Source of the DNA: Corallium rubrum
Taxonomy: Eukaryota; Cnidaria; Anthozoa; Scleralcyonacea; Coralliidae
Length of the DNA: 64,000 bases
Reading direction: 5' to 3'
Assembly: GCA_964035015.1 (NCBI GenBank)
Contig: OZ036017.1
Location: 5,029,496 to 5,093,495 of the forward strand
Below, one piece after another: positions 11,466-20,091 of the stretch. Below the pieces are notes generated by a model. That model was not told where the DNA came from. It ran no database searches and saw only the letters and a list, made by a program, of their open reading frames with translations. The translations under genes were made by a program, and so were the position numbers. The first letter of the stretch is position 1, and each line of letters begins with the position of its first letter.

Positions 11466-12707
11466 TTAATACTGAATTGATTTTAGGTTTTTGTTTACCA
11501 TATTTACCAAACCATCACTCAACACAAAGATTCGACAGACTACGTTAGCCACAGTCACCTTTTTAATAATCTCAATCAGGACCCCAGACTGTGTGTTAAC
11601 AATTCTTTTCCCAGTTCCGACACTGTCGCGATCTTCAATACTTCTCAGGTCAATCGCCAGAGCGAAAGCGTCCTTATAGAACTTCTGGATTGTCATAAAC
11701 TGATCCATGTTTTCCTTTCCACCGAATAGTCTTTTAGCCTCATTATAGAACCGACTTTTTGGGATCCCCTGACTGAAGACAGCGTTGGGTACACCCTCGA
11801 TAGTTAGCTTAACACTTTCAATGTTTGGATAGACGTATTTCTCACTATCAGTTCGGGTTTTGTTTGTGAACATCATCACGATACCTTTCATAGACTTACG
11901 TGGGAGGTTAATGTGTTCGTTGATTAGGGTTGATCCAGCCACCCATTCGGTTGACTTCATCAACGTGACATGTTCGTAGGACAGCGACCGACCAGCTGTG
12001 TACAGCGACGTTATTTCACTGGCGATGTCGGTGTTATCAATCGTCTCATACTCCAGTCCGAGGTTTTCCAGTGTGTACCCATCAACAGATTCACTTGACT
12101 GAGCCACCATGATGTCGGAGGCTTTCGGTAAACTGATGACGTAGCGGAAGTTGTTGTTCATCTCAAAGGGAGCATAGAGTCCGTGGTCCCCGAGGATCTT
12201 ATCCAATCTCACCTTCATCCTCACTCCATGGATTGTGAGCATCAGAGCGTCAGCTACCTTTTCAGCGTCCCCAGAGGAAGCCCCACTGTCGTCCTTAGAC
12301 ATCAACTTTCTCAGGTTCTCTGGACCAATTCCATACCCAACCATCTGATCCCTCACACTCTTCGGTAGCCAGAGATCCCTGTACACACCGAGGACACTTT
12401 CACCTGTGTTGTCGTAAACAGTCTCACCAGCTAGCTTGACAACCAGCCTTTCGACCAGAAGTTTGGAGAGATTGTTTAGGAACCACGACTTGGTGTTCAT
12501 GTTCTTAAAGTCGAACAATAGATGAAAACTACCCGGAACCAAACAGCTATCAGGTTTTAGCTTTGGTATGTCGATGTAAAGGTCCTCACCAGGGTTGACT
12601 TTGTTGGGGTTCATGGTGATTGTGTGTCTTGTCCTACTTCCCTTGATCTCCGACATTTTCGCCCGTCTAAATCCAGGTAACAGCTCTGTCTGACTTCTGT
12701 TGGTCAT
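11466..12707 (-). CDS. Probable double jelly-roll major capsid protein
   Basis: A 413-residue soluble protein without signal peptide or membrane span. It is rich in beta-prone segments such as CLVPGSFHLLFDF, LVERLVVKLAGETVYDN, FRYVISLP and VKLTIEGVPN. The gene sits immediately upstream of the packaging ATPase, where Polintons often encode the major capsid protein, and is the largest structural-looking gene on this strand. Assignment rests on context, size and secondary-structure impression, not on a catalytic motif; structure prediction would settle it. The frame is intact. A TGTTAC-type motif lies just upstream of the start (12708-12721). Confidence 0.6.
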   Translation of the reverse strand: MTNRSQTELLPGFRRAKMSEIKGSRTRHTITMNPNKVNPGEDLYIDIPKLKPDSCLVPGSFHLLFDFKNMNTKSWFLNNLSKLLVERLVVKLAGETVYDNTGESVLGVYRDLWLPKSVRDQMVGYGIGPENLRKLMSKDDSGASSGDAEKVADALMLTIHGVRMKVRLDKILGDHGLYAPFEMNNNFRYVISLPKASDIMVAQSSESVDGYTLENLGLEYETIDNTDIASEITSLYTAGRSLSYEHVTLMKSTEWVAGSTLINEHINLPRKSMKGIVMMFTNKTRTDSEKYVYPNIESVKLTIEGVPNAVFSQGIPKSRFYNEAKRLFGGKENMDQFMTIQKFYKDAFALAIDLRSIEDRDSVGTGKRIVNTQSGVLIEIIKKVTVANVVCRIFVLSDGLVNMVNKNLKSIQY

Positions 12708-12724
12708 ATGCTACGTAACAGGTT

Positions 12725-13945
12725 TTATTTTCTGTTTTTCCAGTAGTCATACAACAACCACGTCATAGCTATGGCTAAAACCCACAGATTGTTGGCTAAC
12801 CACGCTATCCCTTTTGCTCCCCAAGTCAGAGCCTGTGCTACTAGACTGAACAGTGGTGCTAACAGAGGTCCCAGCTTCTTACCCAGGTTAGCGAGTGCCT
12901 TAGCGAAACCACCAACGGCTTTTGCTCCCCCCGAGACAGCCTTTCTAGCGGCAACAACTATTGTGGTTATGATCCCAGCTATGGTGATGGCTATGGCAGA
13001 TAACCCAACCATATTCTTCTTAGCCCACCTCTTAAACGTTTCTAACCTATTTAGGTCATTATTCTCCACTTCATTGCTTAAAATAGACATGGCTTCTGTG
13101 TGTTCAGGTCTTTCATTAATCCTGATTCTTATAGACAGTATTAACTCCACCATTTTTATGACGTTATCGTAGAACTGTTTTTTAAGAGGGTCGGCTTCAT
13201 TATCCGCTTTCGTTCTGTAGTTGTCGGCTTCTATTTCAAGATAATCAATTATGTCCGTATCTTCACCATGTATGTTGACTACCCCAGAGATTTCTCTTAC
13301 TTCCTGTTCAGATATAAATATTTTTCTCAGCTGTTCTTTCGCTTCTTCCTCCATTTCTTCAACCCAACCGTTGATCGCTGAGCTGAACCGTGAGAGTATA
13401 TTAGCCACCACTTTCTCAGAAAGTACTGGGTTACCACTGATTTCCTCAACCGCTCCCTCAGCCGTATTGTGATGTTCGGTTCTGGCTTCCTCTAACAGTT
13501 CTTTGAAACGGTCAACATACCCTTGTACCTTTTCTAATTTGTTATCACTGTACCTAGTCCCGTCACCATCAGACACTTTGACCAGTACATCATGAAACCA
13601 CAATCCGTTGACGAGACCACTTTTTTCATTAAATCTGAACTCGGTCCATTCTATCAACTCATTAGATGCATCACCATCTTTTTTATTTATTACAACCCCT
13701 AATGCCTCGCGGAAGGCCTTCTTTTTATCATATGTGACAGACCTTTTCATTGACCCAACATTACTACCAATGTCGGGCACCCCATCTTCAATATGGGTTG
13801 CACGGTTAGAAGGCTGGAATATGGAATAGTCCGATTTGGAGTCCTCATTGTTATCATCTATGAAACTCGTTTCGTCGATACCTTCTTCTCTTTCTCTGTC
13901 TTCACCATGTTCTTTCATGTCGATATCAACTCCTTCTCCAGCCAT
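12725..13945 (-). CDS. Polinton membrane-active structural-like protein, 406 aa
   Basis: The N-terminal 60 residues are acidic. The middle region (about 70-300) is charged and helical. The C-terminal ~100 residues are strongly hydrophobic and amphipathic: a span near 315-332 (IAITIAGIITTIVVAA), Ala/Gly/Lys-rich helices, and a final span near 385-400 followed by a positive tail. This layout suits a virion-associated membrane-lytic or membrane-anchored protein, but no family is recognised. It lies 17 bp from the capsid gene and shares its direction. The start is chosen at 13945 because the TTAGTATATA motif ends at it. Confidence 0.7.
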   Translation of the reverse strand: MAGEGVDIDMKEHGEDREREEGIDETSFIDDNNEDSKSDYSIFQPSNRATHIEDGVPDIGSNVGSMKRSVTYDKKKAFREALGVVINKKDGDASNELIEWTEFRFNEKSGLVNGLWFHDVLVKVSDGDGTRYSDNKLEKVQGYVDRFKELLEEARTEHHNTAEGAVEEISGNPVLSEKVVANILSRFSSAINGWVEEMEEEAKEQLRKIFISEQEVREISGVVNIHGEDTDIIDYLEIEADNYRTKADNEADPLKKQFYDNVIKMVELILSIRIRINERPEHTEAMSILSNEVENNDLNRLETFKRWAKKNMVGLSAIAITIAGIITTIVVAARKAVSGGAKAVGGFAKALANLGKKLGPLLAPLFSLVAQALTWGAKGIAWLANNLWVLAIAMTWLLYDYWKNRK

Positions 13946-13957
13946 TATATACTAACC
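13946..13957 (-). promoter_or_regulatory. Start-proximal motif, 406-aa gene
   Basis: On the minus strand it reads GGTTAGTATATA directly followed by the ATG. It is one of the best matches to the motif shared by the genes of this Polinton. Confidence 0.55.
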
Positions 13958-14642
13958 TATGTACAACTCAAGCAGAACAGCTCCAATCCCAACCGGTCGA
14001 CCTACTGAATGATCATTGTTTCCACGAACCCTAAAGGTCATCTTACCATAAACACCCTTACGGATCTCAGCTTTCGACTCAATGTCTGTGTAGTGTTGTA
14101 CGCTCCCTTTCAGACTCTGCTCAGAGGTTATCGGAAGAGTGCCAATCAGATCACTCCTCCTCCCATTGTCCAGACTTTTCTCACTCTCAACAGCGTCACA
14201 CGAGATCCCGACATACCTCAACCCTCTATTGATGTCCACCTGATTCGGACTATTTGTCCACCCACCACCACCAACATTTATCACATCGTTTTCACCAAAC
14301 CCTAAAAGAAGACCCATCTTCCCAAGTTTCAGCTTTTCAGACGTTTTCACTTTAGAAGTTCCGTTGTAAACATTCTTTCCCGAACTCAACCACCCCACTG
14401 TGGGTCCCGGCTAGAGTCTTAACGAACGTTTCCAACGCGTCAAAGTTCAGATAACCCTCAGGAGCGGATGCCTCCTTACCATCGAACAACACCGAATCGT
14501 TCAGACCTGACACCACATTGTTATAGTTCCAGTATACCGTCGCTTTCTTCAGCATTATTTGTGGTCTTGGACCTGTCACCATGATAGGTTGTTCGAAGTA
14601 GACAGTCTTCTCGCCGTTTTCAATGAATAATGTTAACCTCAT
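13952..14642 (-). pseudogene. Possible minor capsid (penton-like) gene with frameshift
   Basis: Two overlapping frames, 14642 to about 14352 and 14398 to 13952, together would make a protein of roughly 220-230 residues with alternating hydrophobic, beta-rich character. The first frame covers the N-terminal ~90 residues; the second covers the rest to a natural stop. A frameshift within about 14352-14398 separates them. Position between integrase and capsid-cluster genes and the size fit a single jelly-roll vertex protein, but there is no decisive motif. No alternative start for the second part is preceded by the shared promoter motif, which supports one broken gene over two genes. Confidence 0.45.
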
Positions 14643-14650
14643 TACCCGGG

Positions 14651-14660
14651 TATATACTAA
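14651..14660 (-). promoter_or_regulatory. Start-proximal motif, penton-like gene
   Basis: TTAGTATATA on the minus strand lies eight bases before the start at 14642. It overlaps the 3' end of the integrase gene. Confidence 0.5.
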
Positions 14661-15571
14661 CCCAGGTTTTGTACGTCACTCTCAGGTATCCATGAGTTGT
14701 GCTTACTGTCATAACCCAACCACTTGACCAACACCATCTTCTTTCCCGCGACTCTCTTCCTCCTCAACACCTTCTCCACCCTATAAACGTCATCCTTCTT
14801 ATCCACCGGCGACAGCTCTTCCTCATAAAACTTTCCGATAATCGGTTCACCCTCAGCGTCCTCTATCTCGTAAACGTTTGGAACACCACGGATGACCTTT
14901 GTGATCCTAAAGATTTCCTCAGTGAAGTTAGCCTCATAACCTTTTGTAAATATGCTCTTATACTTTGACACCCTTACAGTGTCCCCAACCCGAAACTTGG
15001 GTAAGGGATGATCACCAAAATGGTGACCGAACAACGTATTCCAGACCTGATTCTCGTTTGACTTACCGACGTCCTTTGGCTTCAACATAACAACACTGTG
15101 TTTTGTGTTGTTATAACCCTCAACGAGGTCGTCCAGGACATCAATCCACCTATAAGTCCCCTTGGTGTAGAAATACTTCCACATAGCAGCGACGATCGCT
15201 GCTTTCTTGTCTGAAAACGTACTGAAGTACCTGACACCACGTTCCTTCAGCAGACCTTTCACACCAACGTTATAGAACTCCTTCCCGTCGTCGAACTGAG
15301 CCAGGTCGCGGTAGTCACCAAATCGGTCTTTGAACTGTTCCAACAGCTTATCCACAGCCTTAGTCATGTTTTTCGTGTCCTTCTTGTAAACGGGAACGGC
15401 GAAAGCATACCGACTCAGGATTTCAACAGCTGTCAAAATCCAGTAGTACCCTCTGTTTTGGTTCTTATACTTCCCCATATCAACCAGGTCCATCTGTATC
15501 TGTTCACCGAGGTGGCTGACGAACGTCTGTCTGAACTTATGCTTTCTTACAACCGGTCTATACCTCGTGTA
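14657..15571 (-). pseudogene. Polinton integrase, catalytic core to chromodomain (interrupted)
   Basis: This is the larger part (about 304 residues) of a retroviral-type DDE integrase. The first catalytic Asp is in QMDLVDM (codon near 15490) and the second in QFDDGKEF (near 15292). An SH3-like segment (FRVGDTVRVSKY) and a C-terminal chromodomain (VYRVEKVLRRKR...VKWLGYDSKHNSWIP) follow. At about 15187 the frame runs from AAIVAA straight into MWKYF, where this family normally has the catalytic Glu and following helix, so an in-frame deletion seems to have removed it. The frame is cut at 15571 by a Penelope-like element; the N-terminal part lies at 19914-20072 in the same reading phase. Confidence 0.85.
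15559..15571. repeat. Left copy of 13-bp target duplication of the Penelope-like element
   Basis: TATACCTCGTGTA here matches 19901-19913 exactly. It brackets the insertion and marks one original integrase sequence. Confidence 0.9.
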
Positions 15572-15657
15572 AAAAGCTTCTAGGACAGCGTCGGCCACGG
15601 TTGAAATCCAAATATTACCAGGGTTAAGTCACGTTGGCCTGAAAAACAGAGAAAAAT

Positions 15658-15697
15658 CTTCTCGACGTTTCGAGCGAAGGCCCTTCGTCAGGAGAAA
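15658..15697 (-). ncRNA. Hammerhead-like ribozyme, downstream pLTR
   Basis: On the minus strand the order is TTTCTC, CTGACGA, one extra A, GGGC-loop-GCTC, GAAA, CG, TC, GAGAAG. TTTCTC pairs with GAGAAG (stem I) and GGGC with GCTC (stem II). The two-base CG stem III could pair only between two copies, as described for minimal hammerheads of Penelope-like elements. The extra base after CTGACGA departs from the textbook core. Confidence 0.5.
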
Positions 15698-15946
15698 TTA
15701 GTAAACAACTCACATGTGGTCACGCGTATTTATAGCAGAGCTACAATGGGAATCACGTGAACACATGTAAGCCAATAAAAACAAAGTAAACAAATAAATT
15801 AATATGTAATTTTAGCCTGTGTGCAGGTGCTGACCCAATTTGTGGGTCAGCTACCTGTAAATAGGCAAAGAAACAGGTTATAAATTACTATTTAAATCAT
15901 CAGAAAAAGGTTAAGGAAAAGGTGTGGAATATGGTGGTGGAGTGAG

Positions 15947-18658
15947 CTAAATGAAAGAGAATCGTTCATTGAGGCCGTGAGGGTGAATGGTACCAAGTTT
16001 GTAAATGAGACGCATTTCTTGTTTACGACGAGTATCGTTACAACCTGTAATGGGCTGAATGGCACAGATTTTCATGTTGGAAAAGGAGTGGTTGGCACTG
16101 TTGAAGTGCCTGGCAACAGGTTTGTTTGGCACATTCTTTTTGACATCACGAAGGTGTTCAACAAACCTGTCACCTAAACGTCTTCCAGTTTCTCCGATGT
16201 AAAGCATGGGACATTTACTGCAAGAGATACAGTAAATGAGGTTGGAGGAAGTGCAAGTGAAACTGTGGGTTATGTTGAACCTACATTTTGGAGCCGAAAT
16301 TGAAATTGAGGAGTCTAAATATTTACAGGTGTTGCACCTACCACGACAGCAAGAGCTGGTGCCAACATGTGATACCAAGGCTTGCTGCAGTGAGCTGTGA
16401 ACAACGTTTTCCCGGATGTTTTTGCTATGCCGAAAAGATACTAGGGGTTTCTCAGAGAAAATGGAAGATGTTTCTGGGTCATTTTTAATGAGGTCGAAAT
16501 TGCGGCTAATGATGTCCCTTACTTTGAAATTGAAGGGATGAAAAGTGAGAACTAGAGGTACTTTTTCATTAGAAATGGTAGCCAAAGGTTCGCTTAAGGT
16601 GTCTGAACGGGAAATGTTGGAGACCTTGTGTAAGGCAGTGTCTAAGAGGTGGGAAGGATAACCGCGATTAACAAAAAAGTTTCTCATTTCCAAACATTTG
16701 GCATTGAAATCATCATCTTCACTGCAGAGGCGGCGAAGACGAAGAAATTGAGAGAAAGGAATGGAAGTTTTGGTGTGTTTAGGATGATGAGAGGAGAAGA
16801 GGAGGTAGCTATGAGAGTCAGTGGTCTTGTAAAAGACAGAAGTGCTCAGCTTATTACCATTAATGGAGACGAGAATATCTAAGAACGACACACTAGTCTC
16901 ACTGATCTCCCATGTGAACTGGAGTGCTGGGTGGAAGTCATTAACATAGTTAATGAAGCAAACCAGGTCAGCGCGCGAACATGATGCAGTGCCTAAGCAA
17001 TCATCAATGAACCGACCATAGTAGTCAGGTAGGAAACCAGTGTATTGTTCAAAGATTTGTTTTTCCACATAACCAACAAATAAGTTGGCATAGTTAGGGC
17101 CCATTTTGGTACCCATGGCTACACCACTAACTTGTTGGTAATGCTCACCATCAAATGAAAAATTGTTGAGGGTGAGCACTAACTCGGCCAGGCGTAACAA
17201 AGTAGTGGTCGATGGCTCCCGAGTTGTGCGTTGATCAAAGAAATATTTAAGTGCTTGAAGACCATCATGATGCGGGATGACAGTGTAGAGTGATTTGACA
17301 TCCATGGTGAAGATGAAATGATGTGAACCCTGAAAACTAATGTGGTCACAAATTTTCAGAGCATGTTTGGTGTCCTTGATGTAAGAAGGTAAATTCTTAA
17401 CCAAGGGCGCCATGATGTGGTCAAGGTAGGATGAAATGGCTTGGGTAGGGCAACCACAAGCAGACACTATAGGTCTACCTGGGTTGTTGGGTTTGTGAAT
17501 TTTGGGAAGGAAGTACATGACAGGTGTGCGTGGAGTGGTGGTTAGGAGATTGCTTGCTGTATCAGGCAATTCCCCAGTGGTGATGAGGTTGTTGATGGTG
17601 GATCGAATGGTGGTGTTGTGTTGGGATGTCAAATCACCATCAACTCTGCTGTAAAAAGCAGTGTTGTTTAGTTGCCTTTGAGCCTCTTCGCGGTACAAAT
17701 CAGCTCTCCAGACAACCAAAGCACCACCTTTGTCAGCAGGTTTGATGACAATATCATTCCGGCTACGCAATGATTTTAAAGCACTTAATTCACTAGAGCT
17801 GAGATTAGATGGCCTTTTGGGCCTAAAAGGTGGGAGCTGATCTATATCATGTCGACATTGTCGAATGAAAAGATCAAGGGAGCCAAATTGGCCTTCCGGA
17901 GGAGACCAGGAAGATTTTTTAGGATTAGCAGCCTCAAAAACATCCTTTTGTTGGATGGAGGAATTATTGTGAAAATGTGCCTTAAGTCTTAGTCTTCTAA
18001 AGAAAGTTTCGGTGTCCTCCTTCACTGAGAAGGAGTCTATGGGCCCAGGGTTGGGAACAAATTTGAGACCTTTCGCAAGGACAGATCTCTCAGGGTCAGA
18101 CAAGGGCAAATCAGGAGGAATCGTGACCACTAAATTGACATTACTGGTGGAGTTAGTGTGGTTAGAATTCGAAACGGGACGAGGGCCTACAAGAGTGTTG
18201 AATTTCGAAGTTTTACTCGCCTTGAGAAACGTGTAAAATTTCGAGTTCAACGAGCGAATAAACTGGGTGATGCCTGAATATATGACGGTAGGACAAACGT
18301 TAGAGAGGTTTGTCTTAACGTTCAAAATATCAGAATCAATTTGGTTGACGTGTTGGGACATGGAGTGAATGGTAATACGCATGAGACGACGACTGTGTTT
18401 ATAACAAGCCGCCATGACACTTCTAGCCACGTGTTGTGAGTTAAAATAATTAGAATTAAAAGAAGATTTAAAACCATTGGGCACTACATTGTGGTGTAGG
18501 CAACGGCTTAAGAAAGAAATGTGATTACAGAAGCGTGTTTTATTAAGAATTAAATCGAAAAAGCGGAGAGAAGGTTTGGCGATAGACGATGAAAATAGTG
18601 AAATATAACATACCATTTCGTTACGAAGTTTACGGTTTAAATTTTTACGATTTACCAT
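15947..18658 (-). CDS. Penelope-like reverse transcriptase with GIY-YIG endonuclease
   Basis: A 903-residue intact frame. RT blocks are KIHKPNNPGRPIVS (about residue 386), MDVKSLYTVIPHHDG (about 452), GVAMGTKMGPNYANLF (about 508) and the catalytic FIDD (about 549). A Cys-rich linker (CCRGRCNTC) precedes a C-terminal GIY-YIG nuclease: LIYCISC (about 805) and YIGETGRRLGDRFVEH (about 818-833). This RT plus GIY-YIG order is diagnostic of endonuclease-bearing Penelope-like elements, which prime reverse transcription at a nick they make. No internal stop or shift is seen, so the copy is young and possibly active. Confidence 0.95.
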   Translation of the reverse strand: MVNRKNLNRKLRNEMVCYISLFSSSIAKPSLRFFDLILNKTRFCNHISFLSRCLHHNVVPNGFKSSFNSNYFNSQHVARSVMAACYKHSRRLMRITIHSMSQHVNQIDSDILNVKTNLSNVCPTVIYSGITQFIRSLNSKFYTFLKASKTSKFNTLVGPRPVSNSNHTNSTSNVNLVVTIPPDLPLSDPERSVLAKGLKFVPNPGPIDSFSVKEDTETFFRRLRLKAHFHNNSSIQQKDVFEAANPKKSSWSPPEGQFGSLDLFIRQCRHDIDQLPPFRPKRPSNLSSSELSALKSLRSRNDIVIKPADKGGALVVWRADLYREEAQRQLNNTAFYSRVDGDLTSQHNTTIRSTINNLITTGELPDTASNLLTTTPRTPVMYFLPKIHKPNNPGRPIVSACGCPTQAISSYLDHIMAPLVKNLPSYIKDTKHALKICDHISFQGSHHFIFTMDVKSLYTVIPHHDGLQALKYFFDQRTTREPSTTTLLRLAELVLTLNNFSFDGEHYQQVSGVAMGTKMGPNYANLFVGYVEKQIFEQYTGFLPDYYGRFIDDCLGTASCSRADLVCFINYVNDFHPALQFTWEISETSVSFLDILVSINGNKLSTSVFYKTTDSHSYLLFSSHHPKHTKTSIPFSQFLRLRRLCSEDDDFNAKCLEMRNFFVNRGYPSHLLDTALHKVSNISRSDTLSEPLATISNEKVPLVLTFHPFNFKVRDIISRNFDLIKNDPETSSIFSEKPLVSFRHSKNIRENVVHSSLQQALVSHVGTSSCCRGRCNTCKYLDSSISISAPKCRFNITHSFTCTSSNLIYCISCSKCPMLYIGETGRRLGDRFVEHLRDVKKNVPNKPVARHFNSANHSFSNMKICAIQPITGCNDTRRKQEMRLIYKLGTIHPHGLNERFSFI

Positions 18659-18685
18659 TGTCGCTGTATGTTGGTATACAGTTAA

Positions 18686-18816
18686 AAGCTTCTAGGACAG
18701 CGTCGGCCACGGTTGAAATCCAAATATTACCAGGGTTAAGTCACGTTGGCCTGAAAAACAGAGAAAAATCTTCTCGACGTTTCGAGCGAAGGCCCTTCGT
18801 CAGGAGAAATTAGTCA
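18686..18816 (-). repeat. Upstream pLTR of the Penelope-like element
   Basis: This matches the sequence starting at 15572 (AAAAGCTTCTAGGACAGCG onward). It lies just upstream of the RT start codon at 18658, the position expected for promoter function. It joins directly to the inverted partial copy at about 18817. Confidence 0.85.
18770..18809 (-). ncRNA. Hammerhead-like ribozyme, upstream pLTR
   Basis: Same sequence and pairings as the copy at 15658-15697. Two direct copies on the transcribed strand would allow excision of a unit-length RNA. Confidence 0.5.
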
Positions 18817-18817
18817 T

Positions 18818-19564
18818 TTGGAAATGAGAAACTTTTTTGTTAATCGCGGTTATCCTTCCCACCTCTTAGACACTGCCTTACACAAGGTCTCCAACATTTC
18901 CCGTTCAGACACCTTAAGCGAACCTTTGGCTACCATTTCTAATGAAAAAGTACCTCTAGTTCTCACTTTTCATCCCTTCAATTTCAAAGTAAGGGACATC
19001 ATTAGCCGCAATTTCGACCTCATTAAAAATGACCCAGAAACATCTTCCATTTTCTCTGAGAAACCCCTAGTATCTTTTCGGCATAGCAAAAACATCCGGG
19101 AAAACGTTGTTCACAGCTCACTGCAGCAAGCCTTGGTATCACATGTTGGCACCAGCTCTTGCTGTCGTGGTAGGTGCAACACCTGTAAATATTTAGACTC
19201 CTCAATTTCAATTTCGGCTCCAAAATGTAGGTTCAACATAACCCACAGTTTCACTTGCACTTCCTCCAACCTCATTTACTGTATCTCTTGCAGTAAATGT
19301 CCCATGCTTTACATCGGAGAAACTGGAAGACGTTTAGGTGACAGGTTTGTTGAACACCTTCGTGATGTCAAAAAGAATGTGCCAAACAAACCTGTTGCCA
19401 GGCACTTCAACAGTGCCAACCACTCCTTTTCCAACATGAAAATCTGTGCCATTCAGCCCATTACAGGTTGTAACGATACTCGTCGTAAACAAGAAATGCG
19501 TCTCATTTACAAACTTGGTACCATTCACCCTCACGGCCTCAATGAACGATTCTCTTTCATTTAG
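18818..19564 (+). pseudogene. Inverted, 5'-truncated copy of the Penelope-like ORF
   Basis: The frame encodes the C-terminal portion (from EMRNFFVNRGYP to the end, 247 residues) of the neighbouring RT protein, identical residue for residue to the full copy on the other strand. It contains the whole GIY-YIG domain but no RT core. The apparent start codon is an artefact of the truncation junction. Confidence 0.9.
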
Positions 19565-19813
19565 CTCACTCCACCACCATATTCCACACCTTTTCCTTAA
19601 CCTTTTTCTGATGATTTAAATAGTAATTTATAACCTGTTTCTTTGCCTATTTACAGGTAGCTGACCCACAAATTGGGTCAGCACCTGCACACAGGCTAAA
19701 ATTACATATTAATTTATTTGTTTACTTTGTTTTTATTGGCTTACATGTGTTCACGTGATTCCCATTGTAGCTCTGCTATAAATACGCGTGACCACATGTG
19801 AGTTGTTTACTAA

Positions 19814-19853
19814 TTTCTCCTGACGAAGGGCCTTCGCTCGAAACGTCGAGAAG
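19814..19853 (+). ncRNA. Hammerhead-like ribozyme, inverted pLTR
   Basis: Third copy of the fold, on the plus strand like the truncated ORF that precedes it. Stem I TTTCTC/GAGAAG, core CTGACGA and GAAA, and stem II GGGC/GCTC are all conserved. Confidence 0.5.
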
Positions 19854-19900
19854 ATTTTTCTCTGTTTTTCAGGCCAACGTGACTTAACCCTGGTAATATT

Positions 19901-19913
19901 TATACCTCGTGTA
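19901..19913. repeat. Right copy of 13-bp target duplication
   Basis: TATACCTCGTGTA, identical to 15559-15571. Confidence 0.9.
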
Positions 19914-20072
19914 CGTGTCCTGCGTTTTCAGCCAGTCCCTCACTACCTTCCTACTCACATCAAGACCTTCTCCCACCGCCTTCTGATACAACCGTTCAGC
20001 TGATTGAAACCCTGTTTTCGGATTGTAGTAGGTATCTCTCAGTTCCTGTTCCAGCCCAACCCCAGCGTCCAT
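19914..20072 (-). pseudogene. Polinton integrase, N-terminal part
   Basis: About 53 codons encoding the N-terminal helical domain typical of Polinton integrases (YYNPKTGF, then LYQKA and WLKTQDTY). The phase at the target duplication equals that of the larger fragment at 14657-15571, so only the Penelope-like insertion separates them at this point. The start is placed at 20072 because a GGTTAGGTTAT motif ends at that ATG. An upstream in-frame ATG at 20153 would overlap the divergent gene and lacks the motif. Confidence 0.8.
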
Positions 20073-20085
20073 ATAACCTAACCTA
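20073..20085 (-). promoter_or_regulatory. Compact divergent start region, integrase side
   Basis: TAGGTTAGGTTAT on the minus strand directly precedes the integrase ATG. Only 19 bases separate the two divergent start codons (20072 and 20092), so any promoters must overlap. Confidence 0.5.
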
Positions 20086-20091
20086 TGATAT

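Larger units (their letters stand above)
15572..19900 (-). mobile_element. Penelope-like element inserted in the integrase gene
   Basis: The insertion carries a full-length minus-strand copy plus an inverted, 5'-truncated copy. Terminal repeats (pLTRs) of ~130 bp lie at about 15572-15700 and 18686-18816 as direct repeats, and an inverted one lies at about 19805-19900. The inverted partial copy (18817-19900) is a common outcome of Penelope-like integration. The 13-bp duplication at both ends shows a single insertion event. Confidence 0.92.

Noticed and set aside
15572-15598. Apparent start codon and first nine residues of the larger integrase fragment
   Set aside because: These bases are inside the Penelope-like pLTR (also present at 18686), not part of the integrase.
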